The position numbers and the translations under genes were made by a program. From positions 54,876 to 118,875 of the forward strand of contig CAZUCC010000004.1 in NCBI GenBank assembly GCA_964619065.1: a stretch of DNA of 64,000 bases. The letters are read 5' to 3'. The notes beneath the pieces are model-generated. The model searched no databases. It saw nothing but the letters and a program-made list of their open reading frames with translations, and was not told the origin of the DNA. Origin of the DNA: JANXUC01 sp964619065. GTDB taxonomy: Bacteria; Acidobacteriota; Terriglobia; Terriglobales; Acidobacteriaceae. Within the stretch, counting starts at the first letter, position 1. Each line of letters starts with the position of its first letter. This document shows, piece by piece, positions 19,034 to 29,435 of this stretch.

Positions 19034-20684
19034 GGGATCTCTCCAAGGACTTCGATTCCAGTTGCGGTGGGCATTTCTTCGATCTTATAATATTCTCCGA
19101 AAGGTACACTATTAGGGCCATAGATTTTCCCCCATCCGCCCTCCATCGTCTGGAGGCTCTCGCGTGGAACATCAAACTCTACAAAGACATCGCCAGCTGG
19201 TGCGTTCCTGTAGGCCTCCGCGTTCGGCTAGTAACACCTCCATTCGTGCTTTCGACCACGCGTCCAGTATCCCTCATCTGCTTTAATTCTTCAGGAGACA
19301 TCCACCTACCAACTCTAATGTGGGTCGGCTGATACAAGCCCGGAACCATGCCCCTCAGGGGCATCACGCACATCCCAGTGCAATCGTGGCTCTCCCACCA
19401 GCGGTCCCACTGCATGTGGAAATTCGCATAGCGCGTACCTAAGGACGTAAACCGCGATGTGCCGTTAACTTCCTGCTGGCGACGTTCTGCATTATGTCGG
19501 TGGGCGTTGTCCTCCACGCCCTTATCGGTGCGAAATCCCTCGCCGTGGAACAGGTTGTCGAACCTCCGTGCAGCATTGTGTGCCGCATCACAAAGCTTCT
19601 GAGCCCACCGCCAGCAGCGTCCATCAGGATCGATCATCGTCGTCGGGTGGTTCCCGACGTAGCTGTACAAATTGAGCGACTGCGGATCAGTAAGGCTAGA
19701 GTATCTCGCCGAGTCCGGCGTCAAGAACCGGCCCATCGAGCTAGCGTAGTATCTAGCCCCGAAGTCATCGTTGCCTGATTCCTGATCGCGTTCTTTGCCA
19801 GTGAACTTGAAGATGTCGCCCGTGCCTCCACTGCTGGGGACTAACTCTCCGTAGGGATAGTAATCATCCGATTCTCGTACACTCTGATCCAGTCGGGTCA
19901 GTAATCGAGTTGATCCCAAATGGTCCGTGTGGGCAAAATACGTCGTGTTCTCAAAGTATTCCGCAAGAGTTTCACCATTCATGTACACGAACATGCGCTG
20001 CATTAGCCCGTTGGAAAAGACCGTGTTCACAGTCCCGTTCAAGTTGTAAAGATACTGTGAGTCGACTCCGCCCGTCGTCTTTTCCACTCGATTCCCGAAA
20101 GCGTCGTTGACGTAGGTAGCGGTTGCCCCAGCATCTACCTGTGTAATCCGCTCTTCCGCGTCGTACGTGTACGTGTGGTTTCCATCGTTGAGCAGGTTGC
20201 CAGCAGCGTCATAGCTGTAGGGAGCACCCAGCAATCGGTTGTTCGCGCCTATGCTCACACTCGGAGAGAAACACGAACCACCCGTTGGCGTCTGCGCCGT
20301 GCGGTTCCCCCAAGGGTCGATGGTCCAGGATAGGCCACTGCACTGATCGCCCGGTGCGGACATGGTCTGAAGGCGGTTCAGAACGTCGTATGTATAGCTG
20401 CGATTGAAGGTTTGCTGGCCGACCGCAGTAAATCCGGAAACATTCCCATTGTCCTTGGCGCCGGCACTGTAGGTTCCCTTGAAATCCTGAAGGCTACCAG
20501 ACGGCAACGCGTCCGAGCAATTACTGAGGAGCGTGCCCGAGGAATTGACATTCATCCGGCATGGTTGCCCGCGGTTGTCGTAGACAATGGCGCACGGCCA
20601 ACGCGAATGATTCGGTTTCACGTTCGGACGAGAAAGAGTCCGGCTAATCGGCCGTAAGCCAGCTGTGACTCGATCTGCGGTCAA
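19030..20684 (-). pseudogene. Orphan RHS core with toxin tip, frameshifted in the toxin domain
   Basis: The open frame from ATG 20684 to 19179 (501 residues) lacks the signal peptide and N-terminal domain; RHS similarity starts about residue 30 (YDNRGQPCRM). It carries YD repeats, the core (HTDHLGSTRLLTR, FTGKERDQESGNDDFGARYYASSMGRF, NLYSYVGNHPTTMIDPDG) to about residue 352 and then a tip with RWMSPEELKQMRDTGRV...GGVTS. After GGVTS the frame breaks near 19218-19232; one frame over it continues AEAYRNAPAGDVFVEFDVP...GWGKIYGPNS to a TGA at 19030 that overlaps the next gene. The restored tip resembles the ADP-ribosyltransferase-like TreTu toxins (RWMS start, VEFDVP strand), judged from memory. 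Its N-terminus abuts repeat copy 3, as if cut by recombination there. Confidence 0.72.
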
Positions 20685-20729
20685 CTAAAGATCAGTGGGG
20701 CGTAACAGGTTCGACGGTAACAGGCGGTG

Positions 20730-21021
<292 letters not shown>

Positions 21022-21797
21022 TAAGGTTCAAGGTCACCCACGACAACAAAAGATTTTGCGCCTACTCTCTTCGTCGATAGTAAGAGCCGAAACGGGAACA
21101 CAGGGAAGACTCGTTTGTACCCCACGTAGGTCGTGCTGCAGAATGATTGGCTCCCTCTGCTGACCGGTCTCGTTGCCGGGGTGACGCTAGGGCACGGTAC
21201 TTTGTAGTCCGCATCGCGGAGAGTGATTGCAACGCTGACCTAGCCCTCCGTGCTTGGCGCGGTGATCATTCTGGCCATCGCCAAGCAACTTTCCGACAAC
21301 TAGGTACTATTGTGGACGGAGCTTTCTAGGTCTTCCGCTATCTCGGCGAACACGATAATTCTGGAGCTAGAACGTTTTTCGAAGCTTCCCAAATGAAAAT
21401 CGGCGACTTGCTGATTGCCGAGGCACAGATCTGACGCGTCGATTTGAACATGTTTCAGTACGAAAGACTCCACAAATTTCCGATTCAGACCGATTTGGAA
21501 CAAGATCTTGGGAATTGTTCCTGGTTTGGGAGGGTTCTATTGGCATTTGGAAATACAAAACGCGGCTTGTCAGCGTTTGAAGACAAGGAGTGACTCTATC
21601 GAGTCTACACATCAGCACCTTTGGACAAGACACTAGAACCTCTTAGAAAAGAAACTCTTTGCTGAGACTCGGAGCCACTTTTGCCTTCAGCTGAGCCAGT
21701 GACAGCGTCGCCTAGAACTAAGTACGAGAATCGGGTAGGTGAATGGGGCTCCGCTTGCATGCTCGACAGGGACGTTGAATGCTTCCTAAGGATGAGA
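21022..21797. other. Intergenic stretch after repeat copy 3
   Basis: Short overlapping open frames on both strands, none with a recognisable domain or ribosome site. A promoter for the large secreted protein at 21798 should lie in its right part, but no clear -35/-10 pair was identified. Confidence 0.4.
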
Positions 21798-24700
21798 ATG
21801 AAATCAATATTGCTTGGTCCGTTGCAGCGCTTTCCCTCCTTCTCTGCTCTTCTTGTTTGCCTTCTATTCATACTACCGTTTGCCGCAGACACGCTCCTTG
21901 CACAAGACCCAGCTGCGACGCCGCTCACTGACGGACCCGCAGTCAGCACAGCCGAATACGCCGGGCGAGTTCCCCCGTTGATCAGGTTCAACGGAACTCT
22001 TCGAGACAACGTCGGCGTTTCAAAAAACCAAACCGCTCAATTAGCTTTAGGAATCTTTGAGACCCAAGAAGGCGGGGCACCGTTATGGACAGAAGCTCAT
22101 GAGATACACACTGACAGCTCGGGAAAGTACAGCGTCTTGTTGGGTTCACGTTCGGGTGGAGTTCCCATCGAACTGTTTCGAAGCATGTCGAGTATGTGGA
22201 TCGGAGCAGTATCCGACAATAGCAAGATGGGGAGAATACGATTTATAAGTGTGCCTTATGCGCTGAAAGCGTCCGACGCGGAGACTCTTGCGGGCCATCT
22301 CATTTCTGATTTCGTGTTAAAGGATCGGACGTCAAACGCATCGGATTCGGCATATCCAATCCCGGGGTGTGAGGGGCTACTATGTACCCCTTGGAAATCA
22401 CCTGTGATTGCTCCAAGCTTCTTGAGCACCAATAGCATAGGTCCCTCATTCATTTCGTCGGCTTCGAGTGGACCACCACTGGAGATCTTATCTAAAGACC
22501 TGGTACGCAACTTGAATGCCGACATGCTCCACGGCCTTCCGCCTCTTGCATTTGCACAACTAGCGAAGTCCAGTGTGTTCGTTGCTCCCCAATTATTCAA
22601 GGGCGGAGTCGTACTTCCACCGACGGGAACGGCGTCAAAGACGCATCCGAATGGAGAACCATCGAGCGGCTTGGATTTCCGCACTTCTTCATTAAATAGC
22701 ACAAGTCAAGAAACTCAAGAACCATATTTTCGTTGGCAGGCGGAACCAATTGGAAGCAACACAGACTCCCCAACCGCTCGTTTGTCTCTACTGTTCTCCC
22801 AGGGAACACCAGCAACTCCTGTCGAAACAGGTTTTTCCTTTGGTCATGATGGGACAATGACTTTTGCTTCCGGGCAGCAGATACCGCTTCCGTCTATTCA
22901 GACGGCGCTGCAGGATGCCGGTTTGGTGGGTGCAGACAATCCGGGATTACCTCCTGCAGTGCTTACGTCCCTGTATCGGTGGACCCAAACACCCACCAAA
23001 CTACGTGGTATCACTGTGGGCCGAAATACCGTTACCCTGAGACCCTGTCCCCGAGGAGTCAATGGTTCCGACCAGTGGCATTTCCTTTACATCTCAGGGA
23101 CGGGAACACCTGAATCGGTATTGATTTCTGGCGGTACGTGCATTTCTGGCGCGGAGACCGGTACGATAGAGTTTTCCGCCGTCTATTCCCATGCCGCGGG
23201 TTTTTCGATTACAAGCGCAACTTCGGGTATTCAAGAGGCAGTGAATGCCGCGATAGTGCCGGGCACAGGTGCTATCCGAACTCGAAACGTGGTAGTGGAC
23301 ACCGGCAACTATCTGTTTCACGCTAGATTATCCATTCGAGCATCGAACATGACTCTTTCAGGTTCTGCGTCCACTATCGTCTGTCAGGTTCAGGACACCT
23401 GCATCATGGTCGGCGACCCGGTGGACATAACGGCCTTTCAGGGCGTAACGCTCAGCGGCCTCCGAATGGTTCCTGGAATTCCAGCTGGCACGTGGCCCGC
23501 TATCGAAGATAACGCTCAGGGTACCCAAATGAACGGCATAGCTGCCGGCTACAATCCCAGCCCTGTACTCTCATTCGGCCACTTAATCCAGATCGATAGT
23601 GACCTCTCTTCAACAATTGATAAACTCGATACGAGTCAGAGCTGGGGGAGGTGCGATGCCAGCTTCTGCTCGTCCGCAATTTATGGTTCGGGAAGCCCAG
23701 GTGTTATTTGGGTACGAAACTCTAATTTGACTCTAAATTGTCGCGCCAACGGCATTGATAACCATAACGGTAATACCCTCCATGTCTTTGACACAGTCGT
23801 TGAAGGCTATCCCCAATTTGGAATACGGTCGTTTGGCGGATATACGGTCAATCCGACGCTCCAGTGGACTAACGATTTTGAAGAGGTTGGAAATTGCATC
23901 AATCCGTTGGGTACGGGAACGGCGGGGGTGATTGTCGTTAATGGGTATGCTTCGAAATCTGGTGGCGTGGGCCCTGACGCCAAACTGCCTATTTATGCTC
24001 AAACCGGGACCATTCAGTATGGTTACTACATTGTGGTTCACAGCAGCATTCTTGGAGTTTCACCCCCTTACCTTGCGGGGGTTGCTTTCACAAGCGGGAG
24101 CGGAGCAATACCCGTGGTGTGGAATCGCGTTGGTTCGACCGGCGTTATCACGTACGACGTGTTGCGTATTGTAGGCAATCTTGCTGCTTTTCAAAGCGCG
24201 CCATATGCGAGCGGTAATTTCGCGGTAATAACGGGTGTGACAACAGCGGCCTGCGATCATGACGTGTGCAAAGTCGTTGACGACGCCAGTGCTGATCCTT
24301 CGAGCTACAGTGTGCCAGGAGGTGCGGTAGTGAAATATGCGCCCGCGCTACTACTCTGGCCAGGCGGGGTCATTCTCACCACTGCCACTGACCAAGGGGC
24401 TGAGCAGGCTCCTGCCCGCTATTTCACGGATACGATAACCGGAAGTGCCGGTGGGATAGTCAACTCTGGGGGTGCTTTAGTACCCACGGTATTTGCGCAG
24501 GAATGTGATGCCATGGGACATTGGTCACCCCTTTGGGCGCAGTGTGTTGCAGGTGATTCAACATCGTATAATTTTGCTCCGATCGGAGCCACAGTCCTTC
24601 AGAGTGCCACGATAGGGGGACAAGGTGGAGGCCTGAAAGGACGACTGATTTTCGAAGCCCCACCGGACGCGACTATAACTCCCAACCACATGATTACTAT

Positions 24701-25241
24701 CTTGGATTCGAACCCCGACAAGACTCTCGCGACACCAGGCAATCGAGCGACCTGGGATGATGCCGACAGTTACATTGGCTTCGACAATCCCCGTGCTCTC
24801 CCGCGTCTTCAGGCGCAAATGTCTTTTGGTTCAAATGTTTCCATCAGCCACTACATCGCCAACCGGGGGGACAACATACACTGGCTAGAGCGGTTGACTG
24901 CCGCGCTGAAAACTTTTCAAGTTCCAGTAGCGGCACCCTCATATCAAACGACATCGAATTGTAAGTCTCTCGGCGGCAGTTGTGGCTCAGCGGCTGCAGG
25001 AATGGCATTCATTCCGGCAGGCTCCACCAGCATCACGGTGACGACAAGCGCTGTCGGCCCTTACAGTGAAATCCACCTTGATGAGAATCTGAGTTATGGA
25101 CCTCTGCTCGGCATTAGCTGCGACAATGCTTGGGGCCGGCACTATCGAATCAACCAGCAAGCAATAGGGAGCTTCATGATAGAAACTGATTCTGCACCAA
25201 GTTTAGGCTCGGCATGTCTAGGTTTTTCAGTGATCAATTAG
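21798..25241 (+). CDS. Large secreted protein with pectate-lyase-like beta-helix
   Basis: 1147 residues from ATG 21798, chosen because AAGGA lies five bases upstream and a signal peptide (MKSILLG...LPFAADTLLAQ) follows at once; earlier in-frame starts lack this. The N-terminal 150 residues match an acidobacterial secreted-protein module (PPLIRFNGTLRDN, GKYSVLLG, RFISVPYALKASDAETLAG). A middle region (about 480-760) shows repeated short strands and SGIQEAVNAA, as in right-handed parallel beta-helices of pectate-lyase-3 type proteins, followed by a Cys-containing C-terminal domain. Such proteins bind or cut polysaccharide, or act as tail-spike-like adhesins; catalytic residues could not be placed. 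Cys count is high for a cytosolic protein and fits export. Confidence 0.7.
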   Translation: MKSILLGPLQRFPSFSALLVCLLFILPFAADTLLAQDPAATPLTDGPAVSTAEYAGRVPPLIRFNGTLRDNVGVSKNQTAQLALGIFETQEGGAPLWTEAHEIHTDSSGKYSVLLGSRSGGVPIELFRSMSSMWIGAVSDNSKMGRIRFISVPYALKASDAETLAGHLISDFVLKDRTSNASDSAYPIPGCEGLLCTPWKSPVIAPSFLSTNSIGPSFISSASSGPPLEILSKDLVRNLNADMLHGLPPLAFAQLAKSSVFVAPQLFKGGVVLPPTGTASKTHPNGEPSSGLDFRTSSLNSTSQETQEPYFRWQAEPIGSNTDSPTARLSLLFSQGTPATPVETGFSFGHDGTMTFASGQQIPLPSIQTALQDAGLVGADNPGLPPAVLTSLYRWTQTPTKLRGITVGRNTVTLRPCPRGVNGSDQWHFLYISGTGTPESVLISGGTCISGAETGTIEFSAVYSHAAGFSITSATSGIQEAVNAAIVPGTGAIRTRNVVVDTGNYLFHARLSIRASNMTLSGSASTIVCQVQDTCIMVGDPVDITAFQGVTLSGLRMVPGIPAGTWPAIEDNAQGTQMNGIAAGYNPSPVLSFGHLIQIDSDLSSTIDKLDTSQSWGRCDASFCSSAIYGSGSPGVIWVRNSNLTLNCRANGIDNHNGNTLHVFDTVVEGYPQFGIRSFGGYTVNPTLQWTNDFEEVGNCINPLGTGTAGVIVVNGYASKSGGVGPDAKLPIYAQTGTIQYGYYIVVHSSILGVSPPYLAGVAFTSGSGAIPVVWNRVGSTGVITYDVLRIVGNLAAFQSAPYASGNFAVITGVTTAACDHDVCKVVDDASADPSSYSVPGGAVVKYAPALLLWPGGVILTTATDQGAEQAPARYFTDTITGSAGGIVNSGGALVPTVFAQECDAMGHWSPLWAQCVAGDSTSYNFAPIGATVLQSATIGGQGGGLKGRLIFEAPPDATITPNHMITILDSNPDKTLATPGNRATWDDADSYIGFDNPRALPRLQAQMSFGSNVSISHYIANRGDNIHWLERLTAALKTFQVPVAAPSYQTTSNCKSLGGSCGSAAAGMAFIPAGSTSITVTTSAVGPYSEIHLDENLSYGPLLGISCDNAWGRHYRINQQAIGSFMIETDSAPSLGSACLGFSVIN

Positions 25242-25597
25242 TAAAGCTTGTTACGATACCTACTTGCAGACAGGTACTTCGCAGGCGGAGGACTTTCTGA
25301 TCGAAAGGACACTATCACAGAAACCCACCCCGCGATAAAATTCGACGATTTCCTGCTCTCCTCCTGCGTTAAAGCCATAAATGGGTAACACCGATTGTGC
25401 GGTTGCAGTATGATCCTCCCTTCAATCAATTCCAAATAGCTGAAGACACAACCTTGTAAAGTCTGAACGGCGTAAATGTTGGTCTTGGCTTTGCCATACG
25501 GCTTGAGGGAAATGTAGTGCAGGTCTGCGAGCGCCGTTGCACAAGCTGCAACTCGCGGGTACATTCTTGCCCCATCTTCGGTCCCTGTCCACACCAT
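25238..25597 (-). pseudogene. Fragment of an XRE/S24-like regulator (C-terminal domain only)
   Basis: 119 codons similar to the end of the regulator at 28675-29388: RMYPRVAACATALADLHYISLKPYG versus RMYPRLRPHAMVLVDRHYNSLKPYR (aligned by eye), then NIYAVQ, SYLELIEGRIILQPH. The helix-turn-helix half is absent and the frame begins right at the stop of the neighbouring barrel protein. It overlaps the end of the beta-helix gene by four bases on the opposite strand. It is probably a leftover of a duplicated regulator, 3.5 kb from the intact copy. Confidence 0.6.
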
Positions 25598-26209
25598 TCA
25601 GAAACGGTACATAACGGTTGACTCGACGAAAGCCGCCATCGACCGTTCTCCGATCCCTGAATTGCCCGGAACTGAAGTTTGATGAAACTCATAGGTTCCG
25701 ATGGTCTGACGATAGAAGAGATGAGCCTTTGTCGCGGGTGAAGGAAGCCACATGCTGAACTCCGGGCCCTGCAGAGCGTTCACGCGATCGGTTCCCGGCA
25801 GAATGTAGAGAAGCATCAAACGTGATGAGAAACCTTCTTTGATAACGTCCTTCCCACCGCCAAAAGTGGGACGCCACTGCGCTTTCGTATATCCCGGCGT
25901 GACCAACTGACTCCACTGCGCACCACCTCCAAGGTACCAGCCGTTGTTCATGCGATAGAAGGCACGAGCTTTCGCTCCAACGTCGTGACCAGAACTAAAC
26001 CCTTGCTTGCGTGAGTTGTCGGCCCAAACCTCGGCCAGCGCAATTATGTGGTTAGTGTTGACATCCACGCCAGCACCAACGTCCCCTGCTACGATCGAGT
26101 AACCGGCATTGCTCGATGTAAGTCCGCCGTATGCATAAGGATGTGGACGCTGCGCCAATGCAGGCGCGACTGAAAACATGAGAAGCAACAAATGAAACCG
26201 TAATGACAT
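25598..26209 (-). CDS. Putative outer-membrane beta-barrel protein
   Basis: 203 residues from ATG 26209, preceded by AAAGGTG at six bases; the longer frame to 26308 has no leader-like start. Signal peptide to about residue 20 (LMFSVAPALAQ). The mature part alternates polar and aromatic/hydrophobic residues with many glycines (GGLTSSNAGYSIVAGDVGAG, AFYRMNNGWYLGGGAQWS) and ends in VMYRF, a terminal Phe typical of barrel proteins inserted by BamA. Most likely an eight-stranded outer-membrane barrel; ligand unknown. Confidence 0.65.
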   Translation of the reverse strand: MSLRFHLLLLMFSVAPALAQRPHPYAYGGLTSSNAGYSIVAGDVGAGVDVNTNHIIALAEVWADNSRKQGFSSGHDVGAKARAFYRMNNGWYLGGGAQWSQLVTPGYTKAQWRPTFGGGKDVIKEGFSSRLMLLYILPGTDRVNALQGPEFSMWLPSPATKAHLFYRQTIGTYEFHQTSVPGNSGIGERSMAAFVESTVMYRF

Positions 26210-26725
26210 TTTGTGCACCTTTCGAGATCCTTCCCTTTCCTTGGCTTGCCTAGAAAAAGATGTGAAGGACGGAAACCTCAATAGTCCTTTCGTCATTTTT
26301 GGACGCACCGACTAAGTGTGTGGGAACACCGAGGTAACCCGGACTGATCGCACCACTCAAAGGGGGAATCGCGCCCGTTTTGGGACACGTGCCGCCCAGC
26401 AAAAGACTGTCGGGCTCGAGCGTGGAGGGACGAAGTGAAGAGGGGTGTGATCGTTGAATGCTGAAGAGGGGTGTGAGCGACTGCCTCTAACAAGGAGCCT
26501 ATAAATCACCGCAAATCCCGGCTTCTTATGTGGAGACACCCTAGCCGCTGCCTATGTTGGCAGAATCTAGGGCTGCGTTGCTTCCCGAGGCAAGGTGCCG
26601 GAATTGTGCTAACACGTCACCATCGTGCCGCCATCCTTTGAGGAGGGTACTTTCCATGTCTTGCCCCTTCAGTGACACCCCGGTAACTTCGAGATTCCCT
26701 CCCCGGAAAGAACTTCCAAAGGTGA
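26210..26725. other. Divergent intergenic region between barrel protein and HipA-like kinase
   Basis: No gene recognised. It must hold the promoters of the two diverging genes. A short near-repeat (GAAGAGGGGTGTGA) occurs at about 26435 and 26463. Confidence 0.4.
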
Positions 26726-27601
26726 ATGACACTCGTGGAAATCAATAGTCTCTGGCCAGATGTTCCACAATCCGACAGAACAGTCGGTGTCACTAAAGTA
26801 GAGGCGGTTCAGCACGTCCGACGGATGCGGGGCGGGGCACAGTCGCATCTGATGCGGTGCTCTGACCACAATTTCTATGTCGTGAAATTTCAAAATAACC
26901 CGCAACATCTGCGCGTACTGGCAAACGAGATGTTGGTCGCCCGGTTGGCACGGTACGTGGGTCTTCCCGTCCCGGAACCGTCCGTGGTGGATGTCAGTGA
27001 GTGGCTCGTAGACCACACGCCCGAAATGGGGATCCAACTTGCCGACCGCACCGTTCCCTGTCAACACGGATTACAATTTGGATCGCGGCACGTTGGGGGA
27101 CTCGCAATGGATTTCTTGCCTAACCCCATGCTCGCTGATGTCCTGAACGTCCAGGCTTTTGCCGGGATTCTGGCGATGGACAAGTGGACCTGCAATTGTG
27201 ACTCGCGGCAAGCTGTTTTCTCACGGGCAATGCGGCAACACCGCTACTCCGCTGTTTTCATCGACAATGGGTATTGCTTCAATGGCGGAAAATGGAATTT
27301 TCCAGATTCTCCGTTACGGGGGATATACTACCGGAATGAAGTTTATACGGGCGTAGAAGGCTGGAATTCGTTTGAGCCGTGGCTTTCGAGGATCGAAAGC
27401 CTGAGCGATAGCGTTGTCTTGGAGGCGGCGAATGATATCCCACCGGATTGGTACGACAATGACAGGGTTGCGCTAGGCCACTTGGTAGGGATGCTGTTGG
27501 AGCGGCGTTCGCAGATACGAGCCCTAGTGACGAGTTTCCAAACTTCCACCAGACGCCCATTCCCGAATTGGAGAGATACTAGGAAGACCCCAGCCGCTTG
27601 A
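26726..27601 (+). CDS. HipA-like kinase
   Basis: 291 residues; ATG 26726 is supported by AAAGGTG directly upstream. The fold signs are an N-terminal lobe with HLMRCSDHNFYVVKFQNNPQ (candidate ATP-binding Lys in VVKF), a linker NEMLVARLARYVGLPVPEP, then MDKWTCNCDSRQAVF and VFIDNGYCFNGG, which correspond to the catalytic Asp/Asn and metal-binding Asp of HipA-like kinases. The family phosphorylates protein targets; the classical HipA acts on glutamyl-tRNA synthetase, but targets of this short form are not known. It is followed six bases later by a DUF3037 gene, a recurrent pairing for this kinase type. Likely a conflict or stress system. Confidence 0.78.
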   Translation: MTLVEINSLWPDVPQSDRTVGVTKVEAVQHVRRMRGGAQSHLMRCSDHNFYVVKFQNNPQHLRVLANEMLVARLARYVGLPVPEPSVVDVSEWLVDHTPEMGIQLADRTVPCQHGLQFGSRHVGGLAMDFLPNPMLADVLNVQAFAGILAMDKWTCNCDSRQAVFSRAMRQHRYSAVFIDNGYCFNGGKWNFPDSPLRGIYYRNEVYTGVEGWNSFEPWLSRIESLSDSVVLEAANDIPPDWYDNDRVALGHLVGMLLERRSQIRALVTSFQTSTRRPFPNWRDTRKTPAA

Positions 27602-27607
27602 GGAGGT

Positions 27608-28006
27608 TTGGCACGAAAAAGCAGGATGACCAAAAAAACTAACCAACCCGGCGGAGCCAAGAGACACTCCCTCAAGTTCTTCGTCGTCAGCTATGCCCCG
27701 ACCGCATCGAGCGAGCAGTCCGTCAACATTGCGGTGGTGATCGTCGGAGATGGCTTCGCAGATGTGCGGTTTGTGCCGAATTGGGAACGAGTCATGGCCC
27801 TTGATCCCGAAGCGGACATTGAACTGCTTACAGCGCTAGCGTCCGAGATTCGAGACGACCTGCGCGCGGCGGACCAACGAGAAGACGCGTTGCACAGGAT
27901 GCAAGATTCTTGGTCGAACACCATCCGTGTTTCGCCAAGCAAGGGATGTTTGACAGACAACCCTGCGACTGAGATAGAAATCTTAGCTTCGCAGTATTTG
28001 AAGTGA
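27608..28006 (+). CDS. DUF3037 protein paired with HipA-like kinase
   Basis: 132 residues from TTG 27608, or 126 from ATG 27626; the AGGAGG at 27601 is too close to the TTG and rather far from the ATG, so the start is uncertain. KFFVVSYAPTASSEQSVNIAVVIV, DVRFVPNW and the following helix (EADIELLTALASEIRDDL) are typical of DUF3037. It directly follows the kinase gene and the two are probably co-translated. By analogy with HipBA it may control the kinase, but it has no helix-turn-helix, so that is speculative. Confidence 0.75.
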   Translation: MARKSRMTKKTNQPGGAKRHSLKFFVVSYAPTASSEQSVNIAVVIVGDGFADVRFVPNWERVMALDPEADIELLTALASEIRDDLRAADQREDALHRMQDSWSNTIRVSPSKGCLTDNPATEIEILASQYLK

Positions 28007-28390
28007 AAGATCTGTTGGGTGTTTTGGTTCTGCTCGCAAAGGTTGTGCATTTCCAACCCCGGAATCTCGGTCAATTCGCGCATAGTTGGCTGGCAATTAT
28101 TCTTACCGAATCAGGGCCAAGTACACCGCGCGCACCAAGAAAACTCCGCCAACCCACATCCCAACGCTGAGGGCCAGAATTGCTAATAAGGTGGGTATCG
28201 CTGGGTAGTAACGCCTCAATCGAGTTCACGCATGAGCGGCTCCTAGATTCGACAATCTAAGCCGGTCCGAATGCCGCGTCAACCCCACGAAAGAGGACAG
28301 CCACTCGGGTAATGGCTGGCAACGCCCAGGACCGTGTGCTATAGATGAAACAGCAGGATTCTTGGAAAAAGACTCTATTGAGGTGGCGGA
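28007..28390. other. Intergenic stretch, no gene recognised
   Basis: Only short overlapping frames without ribosome sites. The GAGG at 28380 just precedes the next small gene. Confidence 0.35.
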
Positions 28391-28624
28391 ATGGAACACA
28401 ACGCTCAAGAGATTCGCAGACAGTTGTTGTTGGCCCTAGCGCACCTGGCGCGTGCACGAAAGAGCCCAGACTTTGCCGCGATAATAGATGCTATGGAACT
28501 GGGCTATGCGAAGACTGTGTTTCTGATGCGCTCCGAGAGTGCGACTCGCGAGGACTACTGGCGACGCCGAGTTAACTGGGCACTGTACCGATTGCGCGTC
28601 TTCTTGAAAACTCAGAGGTCTTAG
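28391..28624 (+). CDS. Small helical protein of unknown function
   Basis: 77 residues, strongly helical and basic (EIRRQLLLALAHLARARK, RRRVNWALYRLRVFLK). ATG 28391 has GAGG upstream at suitable distance. No family recognised; it stands alone between the kinase/DUF3037 pair and a minus-strand regulator. Confidence 0.5.
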   Translation: MEHNAQEIRRQLLLALAHLARARKSPDFAAIIDAMELGYAKTVFLMRSESATREDYWRRRVNWALYRLRVFLKTQRS

Positions 28625-28674
28625 CTCCACCCGAATTCCACAAACCAGACGTCACGGCACATGGCTTTCCCAGG

Positions 28675-29388
28675 CTAGCATTCTGTCTGGGCATAACAAA
28701 TCCGCCCCAGAATATAGTCTGAACATCGTCTGCCGTTTTTCCGGCGCAAGACAGTTACGGGAAGATTCGAATCGTGGGGACGCAGCAGCATCCGACCTTC
28801 AACCATCTCGACATAGGTGAGAACGCAACTCTTTCCATGCCGCACGGCGTAAATATTCGCCTCCCCCCTGCGGTACGGCTTGAGCGAATTGTAATGGCGG
28901 TCCACCAGCACCATCGCGTGAGGCCGTAATCGCGGATACATTCTCCAGCCATCGTGAGCGCTAACTCGAAGTGCTATAAAACGCCCCCATCTCTTACGTT
29001 CACCTTCGGTCTCGTAGCCCAACCTCTCGATAAAACCTTGGTGGATCTGGATTGTCTGCTTGACTTGTCTATTGGCGATCAGAGGGTTAGCGGCGACCAC
29101 GTACTTGATGACGGGCACATCCACGAATTCATCCCGGTTACGGGGCAGAAAAGTGGCTCGCTTGTTGATTTCCAACGGATCTATCAAATCGAGCACTGAC
29201 ATTTGTTGCACAGCGAGCACCCTGTCCATGCCTTCCAAGCTTAATGCGGATTTACCGCGCACAAAATTGGAGATGTGTGCCTGCTTGAAACCGGTCATTT
29301 GCGCCAAGCCTAGACCTGTCAACTGACCTCGTTCAATGCGCACAAGCAGTGCCTTGCGTAGGTTTTCCTGCAACATTCTAACGTCCAC
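28675..29388 (-). CDS. XRE regulator with S24-like C-terminal domain
   Basis: 237 residues. An N-terminal Cro/C1 helix-turn-helix (GLGLAQMTGFKQAHISNFVRGKSALSLEGMDRVL, split here as about residues 25-58) is joined to a C-terminal domain resembling the LexA/CI dimerisation fold: RMYPRLRPHAMVLVDRHYNSLKPY, then NIYAVRHGKSCVLTYVE and RMLLRPHDSNLP. The usual GDSM serine motif is replaced by HDGWRM and no Ala-Gly cleavage site is clear, so it probably does not self-cleave like LexA. Likely a repressor sensing a ligand or partner; its target may be the surrounding island genes. A fragment of a paralogue lies at 25238. Confidence 0.7.
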   Translation of the reverse strand: MDVRMLQENLRKALLVRIERGQLTGLGLAQMTGFKQAHISNFVRGKSALSLEGMDRVLAVQQMSVLDLIDPLEINKRATFLPRNRDEFVDVPVIKYVVAANPLIANRQVKQTIQIHQGFIERLGYETEGERKRWGRFIALRVSAHDGWRMYPRLRPHAMVLVDRHYNSLKPYRRGEANIYAVRHGKSCVLTYVEMVEGRMLLRPHDSNLPVTVLRRKNGRRCSDYILGRICYAQTEC

Positions 29389-29435
29389 TCCACAGAGTAT
29401 AGCCCTTCCGCGTGGGCCGATGAGTGATAGTTAGC

